A stretch of 64,000 nt of DNA, from assembly GCF_004403945.1 (NCBI RefSeq), contig NZ_SOHM01000042.1:1-64000 (forward strand). The letters are read 5' to 3'. The position numbers were made by a program, and so were the translations under genes. Below, in pieces: positions 43,965-51,095 of this stretch. Under the pieces are notes generated by a model. It was given only the letters and a program-made list of their open reading frames with translations, ran no database searches and had not been told where the DNA came from. The DNA is from Cryobacterium lactosi (GTDB lineage Bacteria; Actinomycetota; Actinomycetes; Actinomycetales; Microbacteriaceae). Within the stretch, counting starts at the first letter, position 1; the number at the start of each line of letters is the position of its first letter.

Positions 43965-44802
43965 GCACGTCGGCTCCTAAGGCTCTCCCCCGATTGAGGA
44001 GATCGCTGAGGACGGCCACGTTCTTTGCTCCGTTGGGATATGGGTCAGTCATCGATCGGGGCACCGCGAGCGTCATGAATGCGGGCAAATGCCGGTGGGC
44101 CGCTTCTGTGAAGACGCTGCTGCGGAGTTGGCGGGCATCGATCCGCACTGTTCGGGCGAGGATGGCCAGGTCGATGAGATCTTTTGATCGGGTGGAGGGA
44201 AGGCCGCCGTAGATCGACATCGTGGCGCAGGCCTTGTCCGCGATCTGGTCCTCGACGGCGATCGCTTGATAGGCATAGACGGTACCGAGGCGGGGTAGGT
44301 CGAGCCGGAACGCTGGGACGATGCTCTCCAGCGGTGCGGTCGGCGTGCGCTTGTGAATGGCCAGGTCGACTTTGATCGGGTTCCGAGTGCCGGCGCCTCG
44401 GACGGTGACGCTGTACGTGACCTCAGCAGCCTGCAGACCCGGCTGGTTGGGTCCGCCCGTATCGCGGTGATGAAGATATCGGAACTCGAGATGATCGCCT
44501 AGATCAACGCTGGCGGCCGCCGTGAGCTGGGTGGTGGCCTCATCGATGCTCATCTCGGCTGTTTCGAGGTCGACGTCGGTTGTTCTCCGGGCTCCGGGCA
44601 GACGCGCGAGCATGCTCGTTCCGCCTTTCAGCGCGAACGGGCAATCGTCTACGGAGAAGACCCGGCAAAGAAAACGGTCGAAGATGGCCAGATCCTGAAG
44701 GCTCTGGATCGAAGTCCCCAGTCCAGCGCGGTGCGCGGAGCGTGCCTTCTCTTTGAGAGCGGCGAGCATTGCCCGTCCGTCTGGGTAGGGATCAGTTTTC
44801 AT
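43942..44802 (-). CDS. abiEii: AbiEii-family nucleotidyltransferase toxin
   Basis: The 286-residue protein contains FALKGGTSMLARLPGARR then TTDVDLE, the DUF1814/AbiEii motif I/II with G-G-T and D-x-D. Later come KVDLAIHK and a C-terminal helical block with EDQIADKACATMS and RSKDLIDLAIL (motif III/IV type lysine and aspartate). Such proteins are GTP-preferring or tRNA-modifying toxins of type IV abortive-infection systems. The start overlaps the antitoxin gene by 11 bp, the standard abiEi-abiEii order. Confidence 0.85.
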   Translation of the reverse strand: MKTDPYPDGRAMLAALKEKARSAHRAGLGTSIQSLQDLAIFDRFLCRVFSVDDCPFALKGGTSMLARLPGARRTTDVDLETAEMSIDEATTQLTAAASVDLGDHLEFRYLHHRDTGGPNQPGLQAAEVTYSVTVRGAGTRNPIKVDLAIHKRTPTAPLESIVPAFRLDLPRLGTVYAYQAIAVEDQIADKACATMSIYGGLPSTRSKDLIDLAILARTVRIDARQLRSSVFTEAAHRHLPAFMTLAVPRSMTDPYPNGAKNVAVLSDLLNRGRALGADVLTVQRSR

Positions 44803-45904
44803 CGGTCGTTTCCTCTTCGGTGGTCGGTTCCTGGCCGCGGCGTGACTCTCCAGCGTCTGGATCTTTGGGCGCGATGGCGGAGGATGCCGGCACTGCGTGT
44901 GTTGTGGTCATGAGAGGGACAGCCCCGCCGAAGTTCATGGCTGGAACCGAGATCTTCGGCATCGTGAAGGTAGGCATCTGGTCCGCGATTCCCTTGGTGA
45001 TCTGCTCCATCTGCCCCCGATGGAGTTCCAGGAAGGGGGTCAGCACGGCGTCCGCGATCTCGGAAGCTAGGCGACTCTGCGCTTCTCTCACCGGCGCAAG
45101 CAGTTGTTCGAGCTGTTCGTTGAGTTGGGTGCTTCCGTGCAGCTGGAACTGAAGTTGCTCAGCAAGGACCCTGAGCTGTTCGCCTGCTGCGCGGGTGATG
45201 ACCTGCTCGAGGGCGGCACCGACAGCGGGTCGCTGAATGAGCGCGAGAGTTGCGGCGACGTCGTCGATGCCGGCACTTCGTCGTATTTGTTCGAGAAGCG
45301 CCGTGCCGTCCCGTCGAGGATGGCCGTACCTTGCCGCGAAAGGGGCAAGAAGACGTCCTAGGTGATTTAGGTCGATGGCGTGCTCTCCTCGGGTTGCGTC
45401 GGCCAGAACATCCCCAACCAGGGAGAGGTCGCCCACCTCATCGACAAGATCAGCGACGGTGCGCTCAATGCTCGTCACCGGGAGACCCTCGACAACGACG
45501 ACGTCTCGCGGTTCCAGTTGGCGACGCGAGTAGGCGATGTCTGGTCGTTGGGTCTGGCGACGCTCGCTGGTGATCATCCGATACGGGGCTGGCTCAATAT
45601 CGCCAGACTTATGCACCGCGGCGGCCGCGGCGCCGCCGATCACCACGTGCGGATTCTCGAGCCGTTCCCAGGCCAGCAGTTCCGGACCAGTGGACATCCA
45701 GGCTGCCCGAAGATCATCCAGCGGCGCCACCGGAACGCCGCCGAGCCGGTACACGCCGTGAACGAGACGTTCCAGACGCCCATCCCGCTCCCGATGCGAG
45801 AGATTGGCTCGACTAACACCGCGAGCCCTCGCCTGCGCGGCCGTGAGTAGACCCCACTGGCCCGAGGCCAGTTCCTCCAGGATCGGTTCAACAATTACGC
45901 TCAT
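44792..45904 (-). CDS. abiEi: AbiEi-family antitoxin (winged-helix)
   Basis: The 370-residue protein has an N-terminal winged helix (LTAAQARARGVSRANLSHRE, then RDGRLERLVHGVYRL) typical of AbiEi. The linked domain has SIERTVADLVDEVGDLSLV and ADATRG. The C-terminal 150 residues, with repeated QL/EQL heptad-like runs and a Glu/Thr-rich tail, are longer than usual and could be a coiled-coil extension. It should repress its own promoter cooperatively and counter AbiEii. The ATG at 45904 has a TATACT -10-like box nine bases before it, suggesting a leaderless or very short leader transcript. Confidence 0.82.
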   Translation of the reverse strand: MSVIVEPILEELASGQWGLLTAAQARARGVSRANLSHRERDGRLERLVHGVYRLGGVPVAPLDDLRAAWMSTGPELLAWERLENPHVVIGGAAAAAVHKSGDIEPAPYRMITSERRQTQRPDIAYSRRQLEPRDVVVVEGLPVTSIERTVADLVDEVGDLSLVGDVLADATRGEHAIDLNHLGRLLAPFAARYGHPRRDGTALLEQIRRSAGIDDVAATLALIQRPAVGAALEQVITRAAGEQLRVLAEQLQFQLHGSTQLNEQLEQLLAPVREAQSRLASEIADAVLTPFLELHRGQMEQITKGIADQMPTFTMPKISVPAMNFGGAVPLMTTTHAVPASSAIAPKDPDAGESRRGQEPTTEEETTDEN

Positions 45905-45905
45905 A

Positions 45906-45937
45906 CTTGAAAAGTATAGGTTATGTACACTTTCAAA
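45906..45937 (-). promoter_or_regulatory. AbiE promoter/operator region
   Basis: CTTGAAAAGTA (45906-45916) and TACACTTTCAA (45926-45936) are imperfect inverted arms. They overlap a minus-strand TATACT box directly before the abiEi start. The arrangement fits the inverted-repeat autoregulation known for AbiEi, judged by symmetry and position. Confidence 0.5.
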
Positions 45938-46472
45938 GCATATGTTGGGTGTTCTAGGTGGCCCAGAGTATTGCGCGGACTGCCTTAGCGCTCTTTGGCG
46001 GTGTTTTGTGATCGCTATATGGCGTCATCGATTGTCAGGGTGTCGTCAGCGGCGACTTGATCGGGCATAGGGCTCAGGGCGTGCTCTCGTCGGTAGGAGG
46101 TTGCTCTAGACAATCCAAGATCACGCGCGACCTGGGCCGCTGTCTCGCCGCGTTCTATGAGGTGGCGGGCGTTGAGGATTTGGCGGTCGGTGATGATCCG
46201 CGGGCGACGGCCCAGATCCTTGCCGGCGTCGCGTCGCTTGGCGATCGAGTCGACTATGCGCTCTCGCTTGATTTCGTGTTCCATCTGACCGAGCGCCGCC
46301 ATGATCGTGAATAGCATGGAACCCATGGGCGTCGCGGTGTCGACGTCGCCGCCGCCCAGGTTCAGCACGCGGAGGCCGGCGCCGCGGCCGCGCAGCTCTT
46401 CGGCGAAGGCGAGCATGTTCTGTGTCGATCGCCCCAGCCGGTCCAGAGTCGTGATGACGAGAGTGTCGCCGG

Positions 46473-46778
46473 TGTGTGTGAGCACTTAGGAACCTGCCGT
46501 TTCAGTACGTCATTCCGGCCGTTTCATCACCTCCATCCTGCCGTTTCAGCACCGGCCCGTGGCGGCCCGGGCGACTCGGAACAGCGATGGTCGTGTGTAC
46601 CTGCCGCAGCCGCTGATTCAGCGCGAGAGCAGGGCTGGATGAAGCGGCGGCCACGCTTGGGGCGTCCAAGGAGACGCCGTCAGCTGTCGCTACCGACGTC
46701 CAGCTCAGCAGATTCCCGGTCGCTCAGATGGCAGGAAAGTTATCGCTCTTTTGGCTGGTTTCCAACTGACGAAACACA
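46473..46778. mobile_element. 306-bp non-autonomous transposon with iteron-type end
   Basis: The element starts TGTGTGTGAGC and ends GACGAAACACA, giving short imperfect inverted ends (TGTGT/ACACA). CGCCGG occurs on both sides (46467-46472 and 46779-46784), a 5- or 6-bp target duplication. It encodes nothing recognisable. Near its left end GCCGTTTCA occurs three times at 46496, 46518 and 46540, exactly 22 bp apart. TG..CA ends, short duplication and subterminal repeats fit the Mu/Tn7/Tn402/IS21 group of DDE elements. Confidence 0.8.
46496..46548 (+). repeat. Three GCCGTTTCA iterons with a 22-bp period
   Basis: Copies lie at 46496-46504, 46518-46526 and 46540-46548. The flanks partly agree (CTGCCGTTTCAG in copies one and three). 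The two-turn phasing suggests a transposase binding array at the end of the 306-bp element. Confidence 0.75.
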
Positions 46779-46960
46779 CGCCGGCCTCGAGGGCGTCGAG
46801 TGCGCGGTCGAAGTCCGGTCGTGATGCTCGAGCGCCGGAGACTCCGTGGTCGACGTAGAGGTCATCGCGCCGGACGCCCTGCGGCCAGAATGTCGGCCTG
46901 TTGCCAGTCAGCGGATTGCCAGCGCGTCGATACGCGCGCATGGCCGACCAGCTTCGTCAC

Positions 46961-47237
46961 TCTGATCCTTGGGTGTCGCATAACTAACGGTGAGTACCGA
47001 AATTCAAGCAAGAGGATATGAGACTCGTCGGGTCGCGAGATCACCCGAGAATTGCGTCAGTTTTCGAAGTCGTCTGCACAAATGTTCGTACTCGCCTGCA
47101 CAACTTGCTCCGGCCACCGACGACACTTGCAATAATTCCCGTAGCGCGAACGTCAACTGGGACATTAGTTACGAGGTTTACCATTGAGGATCCGCCTACG
47201 GCGACGGATGCTGTCGTCGGCTGGGCAGCAGCCAACC
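46961..47237. other. Gap upstream of the resolvase remnant
   Basis: This 277-bp stretch has no convincing gene. It is less GC-rich than its surroundings and may have held the resolvase res site. I see no clear paired subsites. Confidence 0.3.
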
Positions 47238-48020
47238 CTAGTCGGTGCTGTCGAGAATAAGTCGGGTCGCTTCATGCGGTACGTCCCATTGCGGAAAGTG
47301 ACCGCACCGCTCGAACCAGTGCAGCACGGCGTCGGGGAACAGTTCCGTGGAGCGAGCGGCCTGTCTAGGCAAGGTCACCAAGTCACGCCGCCCCCACCCG
47401 ATCGTGACCCGGCCGGGCACTGTGCCAGCCGGGGCGCCTTGTTGCTTGGGTCCTTTGGTGAGGGCGTCCATGGCGGCGCCAGTCGCCGGGGAATCGGCCA
47501 GTCCGCGCACGTCCGGCAGCACGGTCTCGCGCGAGAGCGCCCAGGGCCGCGCCGACAACTGCGCCAGCAGCAAAGTCCTTCCGACAGAGCTGCCAAGAAG
47601 GGCTGGCAGCATGCCTCGCAGCGCTCGGACCAGAGCGATCGACGGCCGCAGCGTGGCGCCAAAGACGACGAGCTCGCGGTCGCTCCAGAAGCCGCCCGGG
47701 TCCAACGCCACAGTGTCACCGCCGACTCCCCGCCGCGCGAGCTCAAGCACCATTCGGCCGCCCATTGACTGGCCGACGGTCGAGACCCCGTCCAGCCCCT
47801 GCTCGCGGATGAAGTCCGCGACGGAGTCGGTCAGCGTGGCGATCGAGACCTCGCCGGTCAACGGCGGTGTCTCACCGAACCCTGGTAGGTCGACAGCGAT
47901 GACCTCACGGCGCTCGGCCAGTTCGTCGAGGATCGGGGCCCAGGATCGCCACCCTGCGCCCAGACCGTGTACTAGCAGCAGCGGGCTGCCACTTCCGCGT
48001 CGAATATGGTTTAGCGTCAC
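47238..48020 (-). CDS. Alpha/beta hydrolase
   Basis: The 260-residue protein has the fold's oxyanion region LLLVHGLGAGWRSW, the nucleophile elbow GQSMGG and a C-terminal catalytic histidine in ERCGHFPQWDVP, with a candidate acid in GWGRRDLV. It has no signal peptide. It starts with GTG and only a weak ribosome-binding site. It lies between the resolvase and tni remnants and reads in the same direction, so it may be transposon cargo. The substrate cannot be predicted. Confidence 0.85.
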   Translation of the reverse strand: MTLNHIRRGSGSPLLLVHGLGAGWRSWAPILDELAERREVIAVDLPGFGETPPLTGEVSIATLTDSVADFIREQGLDGVSTVGQSMGGRMVLELARRGVGGDTVALDPGGFWSDRELVVFGATLRPSIALVRALRGMLPALLGSSVGRTLLLAQLSARPWALSRETVLPDVRGLADSPATGAAMDALTKGPKQQGAPAGTVPGRVTIGWGRRDLVTLPRQAARSTELFPDAVLHWFERCGHFPQWDVPHEATRLILDSTD

Positions 48021-48187
48021 ACCCGCAACGCTATCCCACGCGGATCTCGGCAGGGTCTGGTCACCGCAAGCGGAACCTTAAACGGGCGGCGTGCCTAGCC
48101 TGCGGTAGCGTTCAAACTCGACAGAAATGCGGTGGGTCCTTCCGGCTCGTCGAGCGATGCTGCGGGCCGTTCGCCATTGGTAATGGT

Positions 48188-48935
48188 TCAGCACCCGCCC
48201 GGGCTCCTGTCGCGTGGTCCTGCTCGCATGGGGTGGTCATCCGTTCTGCCAATGCGAGGGCATTTCCAGATGACCGCAAGATACGCCTCCCGTGTTCCGA
48301 CGCCGATGATCGGGATGCGCATTGCGTCGCCGAGGAAGCGCAGCAGGTTGAGGAACTCGCGGCGGCTGTTGCCCTGCCCGGCGAGGACGTTATGTAGCTC
48401 GTCGATGACGAGCGTGCGCACTCCGGTCGCACGCAGCAAGCTCAGCGACACTTGTTCCACGTCGGCCAGGCGTCGTCGGGGTTGAAGGGGCGCGCCGAGG
48501 GCGGCGAGGAGCGCGATGTAGAAGCGCAGCACGGACGGTTCGGACGGCATCTGCACGCACAACACGGGAATGTGTTCCCGTCCGGTTCGGTCATCGGTAG
48601 GTGTCCGCGGCGGAACTTTTCCACGATCGCCGCGGTCAGATACGGACGACCGATCGGTTGCCGCTCACACTCGTCGACGACAATCACGTCGATGACGGTG
48701 TGATCGATCTGCACCTGCTCCAAAATTGTGTCAATCACCGGCACGTCGCCGCCGGCGGATTGCAAGCGCCGCACCGCATCCGGACCACCCCGCCGCCGGC
48801 CCACCTCGACCGGATGCAACGCCTGGACTCGCCGCCCCACCGTGTTCCGGGACGGAGCCGGGAGTCCTCGTGCCCGGCAAGCTGCCGCAATGTCGCGGTG
48901 AACCGCCGCCAAAGTCCGCTTCAGATGACTTCGGA
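48188..48935 (-). pseudogene. Deletion-fused tniA'-'tniB transposition gene remnant (Tn402/Tn5053 family)
   Basis: From the right, the first part (to about 48628) reads SRNTVGRRVQAL, then QVQIDHTVIDVIVVDE and PIGRPYLTA. This is the start of the TniA DDE domain with its first aspartate. It joins directly at about 48627 to IVEKFRRGHLPMTEPDG, a stretch that follows the Walker A motif in TniB. After a frameshift TniB continues as HIPVLCVQMPSEP, LVIDELHNVLAGQGNSRREF and IPIIGVGTREAYLAV before decaying. The deletion removed most of TniA and the TniB Walker A motif, so neither protein can work. Confidence 0.85.
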
Positions 48936-48943
48936 AAATGACA
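48919..48943 (-). repeat. Tn402-like 25-bp terminal inverted repeat
   Basis: Read on the minus strand, this begins TGTCATTTTC and continues CGAAGTCATCTGAAG. It matches the classical Tn402/Tn5053 end (TGTCATTTTC, then AGAAGACGACTGCAC) at about 19 of 25 positions, recalled from memory. It points inward to the tniA remnant, the correct orientation. TniA normally begins over 100 bp further in, so the 5' part of tniA is missing here. Confidence 0.7.
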
Positions 48944-48974
48944 AATTGAGAAAGTGTAGATCGCGACCGTGAGA

Positions 48975-49002
48975 CGTCTCATTTCCCTAGGGTTACGAGA
49001 CG
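48975..49002. repeat. GTCTC/GAGAC palindrome, left copy
   Basis: CGTCTC and GAGACG arms (48975-48980, 48997-49002) enclose a CCCTAGGG core at 48985-48992. The half sequence GTTACGAGAC is shared with the copy at 49731. It may be a site for a serine recombinase. Confidence 0.55.
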
Positions 49003-49064
49003 GTATTGGAGCGGATTAGAGGCCTGCCGGAGGGGCCAATAAGAGGCGGAGCTAGGTTCGGAGC

Positions 49065-49454
49065 CTACATGCTGACGAAGAACTCCAGTGCCACACCGTC
49101 TGGGTCCTTGAAGCTGAGAGCGGTTCCGTAGTCCGCTTCGATGAGGCCGCAGTGGTCGATGGCGGCACCGGTGAGGTACTCGGCCCAGCGTTGGAGTTCC
49201 TCTATATTTTCGACGGCGAAGCCGAGATGATCCATGCCGGGACGGAAGGGAGTGAATCGCTCGGTCGTGGTGGGAGTGTGTTCGGTCAAACCAATGTTGA
49301 CGCCCCCTGGCAAGGCGAAGAGGCGGCGGTGCAGTTTCTCACCATCGAGCTCATCGGTCGGAGGAAAACCGAAGACCAGCTGATAGAACGCGGCGCTGGT
49401 ATCGAGGTTACTGACAGTTAACGCGAGATGGTGGATTCCGGTGAACCGGGGCAT
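49065..49454 (-). CDS. VOC-family (glyoxalase/dioxygenase fold) protein
   Basis: The 129-residue single-domain protein has the two VOC halves: GIHHLALTVSNLDTSAAFYQ with the first metal histidine and GMDHLGFAVENIEEL with the second. KDPDGVALEFF carries the C-terminal glutamate. The family includes glyoxalase I, fosfomycin resistance proteins and dioxygenases; the motif does not decide which. The ATG at 49454 is preferred over a TTG at 49466. The gene sits alone between two GTCTC palindromes inside mobile-element debris. Confidence 0.85.
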   Translation of the reverse strand: MPRFTGIHHLALTVSNLDTSAAFYQLVFGFPPTDELDGEKLHRRLFALPGGVNIGLTEHTPTTTERFTPFRPGMDHLGFAVENIEELQRWAEYLTGAAIDHCGLIEADYGTALSFKDPDGVALEFFVSM

Positions 49455-49835
49455 TTGATCATCCAATGTTCTTCGAAGTCGCGAGACTCAACGACTCGAT
49501 CGGCTCGTCACCCAAATCGGACGAGTCATAAAGCTTAACGCCCTCACCAAAGTCACACCCGAAGTCATCGACGCAGAGGCGCTACTGCTCGGCCACTGAC
49601 CAGCGACAAAAGTCGGCCACTTAGCGCTGCGACTCACATTTCGAGATTCTCTTCTCACTCCCGCTTTGGGTCTGGTTGGTAGGTGGGACGGGGTTCGAGA
49701 GGCGAAGAATCTCGATCGGTCTCGTTGCGATGTCTCGTAACTCATGGGGTTTCGAGACAGAAGCATGCCAGTCTCTGGACAGCGATCACTACCCTGATTG
49801 GCAACGGAACAGGGTCACCGAGAAGGAAGCCCTGA
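49455..49835. other. Mosaic gap with a possible gene 3' fragment
   Basis: No intact gene is present. On the plus strand, codons ending at about 49600 read RLDRLVTQIGRVIKLNALTK and then end in ALLLGH before a stop. This is protein-like and could be the 3' tail of a lost gene that I do not recognise. The right palindrome (49731-49759) also lies here. Confidence 0.35.
49731..49759. repeat. GTCTC/GAGAC palindrome, right copy
   Basis: TGTCTCG (49731-49737) and CGAGACA (49753-49759) form perfect 7-bp arms around 15 bp. Its complement shares GTTACGAGAC with the left copy at 48975, so the two sites are in inverted orientation about 0.75 kb apart. Confidence 0.6.
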
Positions 49836-50385
49836 ATGACGATTCATCCCGTCTACACGATCGGTCACTCCACCCATCCGATCGAAGAATTTGTTCGGAT
49901 GCTGAAGTTGAACAAACGTCAGCCTGTTAGTTGACGTTCGGACGGTTCCCGGTTCCCGACACAACCCCCAGTTTGGCGAACAGGAACTCTCACGCAGCCT
50001 GACCGTTCAGGGCATCAAGTATCTACGCCTCGCTGAACTTGGAGGACTTCGCCGTACACCCGCAGCACAAGAGTCCATCAACGGATCCTGGCGCAACAAA
50101 AGTTTCCGAAGTTACGCCGACTACATGCAAACAACCGCCTTTGCCGACGGCGTCCGTACGCTCCTGGGCTACGCCTCTAACGACACGGCGGCAATCATGT
50201 GTGCAGAAGCGGTGCCTTGGCGCTGTCACCGATCCCTCATCGCGGACGCGCTCCTTGCCCGCCGCATTCCTGTCAACGACATCATGAGCCCCACCTCCAC
50301 AAAACCACGCGCCCTGACGCGCTTCGCGAGAGTGGACGGCGACCGGGTGTGGTATCCGTCCGACGGAGAAGGTGCGGATGAATGA
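49836..50385 (+). pseudogene. DUF488-family gene with a frameshift
   Basis: An ATG with AAGGA upstream opens MTIHPVYTIGHSTHPIEEFV, the DUF488 start. The frame breaks about 30 codons in, near 49920. The next frame continues VSLLVDVRTVPGSRHNPQF, then LAELGGLR, CAEAVPWRCHRSLIADALL and on to 50385. Everything is conserved except for one frame change, so inactivation is recent or is a sequence error. The family is poorly characterised; many members sit on mobile elements. Confidence 0.85.
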
Positions 50386-50687
50386 GATCGCAGTATCCAA
50401 AGCTGCTTCGATACCCGTGGTGCAACGCTTAGCCAAGACCAGCAGGCCTGAGAGCGGGCGAAGCAGCAGGGCACGGCAAGCCGAAGGGAGTCCTGCGGGG
50501 CAGCGTCCTGACGCGGCTGGAGTCGACCTCACTCACATAGCGCCGAAAGTCACATCCGACCGGCGCAGTCGGCATGGCAGCGCCAACACCCCTTTTTGAG
50601 AAATATGCGATTAATGATTATTTTCTGTCGGTGCACGTTCTCGACCACCTGGCTGACGTGACAAGTCTGCTCCAGCGGTGCGTGCCG
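50386..50687. other. Gap between DUF488 remnant and the DUF4913 gene
   Basis: There is no supported gene. It contains a GC-rich first part and an A+T-rich patch near 50597-50625 (ATTAATGATTATTTT). This may mark an old junction or the 3' end of the long transfer operon. Confidence 0.35.
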
Positions 50688-51095
50688 CTACAGCTCCACG
50701 TTGTCCGGCGGCATCGATGCGGGCACAATCCTGACCGTTCCGTTTTTGCGGCGGTGGAAGTGTCCTTGGTCGGGGTCGCAGTCGCGGAAGGGACCGGTTG
50801 ACTTGTCGAAGATGACGGCGGCGTGGCGGTCCCAGTGGTTGATCCACCAGGACGAGACGGCGCCGGCGTCGCCGTCCATGACGCTGGCGTCTGCTTGCAT
50901 GCTGGCGTGCCAGAGCGCTTTGAACCGGGCGACGACTTCCGGGTGTAGCCACCATTGGTCGCACCACGGTGTCGGTTTAGTGCCGACGACCTCGACGGTG
51001 CTGAGGTGGCTGGTTAGCCAGTCGAGGAACATCTGGCGGACGTCAACCGCATCCTCCCCAGTGTCGGCTGAGTCGTAGTCGTCGTACTCAGCCAC
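50688..51095 (-). CDS. DUF4913-family protein of the conjugation operon
   Basis: The 135-residue protein is rich in tryptophan and histidine (WCDQWWLHPEVVARFKALWH, then SSWWINHWDRH), a pattern typical of DUF4913 in actinobacterial conjugative elements. Its role is unknown. The GTG start at 51095 overlaps the coupling-protein stop by 8 bp, making it the last gene of the transfer operon. Confidence 0.8.
   Translation of the reverse strand: MAEYDDYDSADTGEDAVDVRQMFLDWLTSHLSTVEVVGTKPTPWCDQWWLHPEVVARFKALWHASMQADASVMDGDAGAVSSWWINHWDRHAAVIFDKSTGPFRDCDPDQGHFHRRKNGTVRIVPASMPPDNVEL

Larger units (their letters stand above)
46015..46960 (-). pseudogene. Serine resolvase/invertase, split by a mini-transposon and frameshifted
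   Basis: The N-terminal part (from a GTG at 46960) reads TKLVGHARVSTRWQSAD, with the catalytic serine. It then shifts frame at a GGG run (one extra G restores LAAGVRRDDLYVDHGVSG) and continues to ALDALEAG. The rest, from DTLVITTLDRLGRSTQNM through MEHEIKRERI to the C-terminal HTH ARDLGLSRATSYRR, lies at 46472-46015. The 306-bp insertion at 46473-46778 separates the halves. Removing it and one target duplicate rejoins the reading frame exactly (LEAG-DTLV). The gene is therefore inactive but recently whole. Confidence 0.9.

Noticed and set aside
46473-46778. The 306-bp element as part of the same Tn402-like transposon as the tni remnant
   Set aside because: Its ends start TGTGTGTG or TGTGTTTC, not TGTCATTTTC, and its iterons differ, so it belongs to another family.
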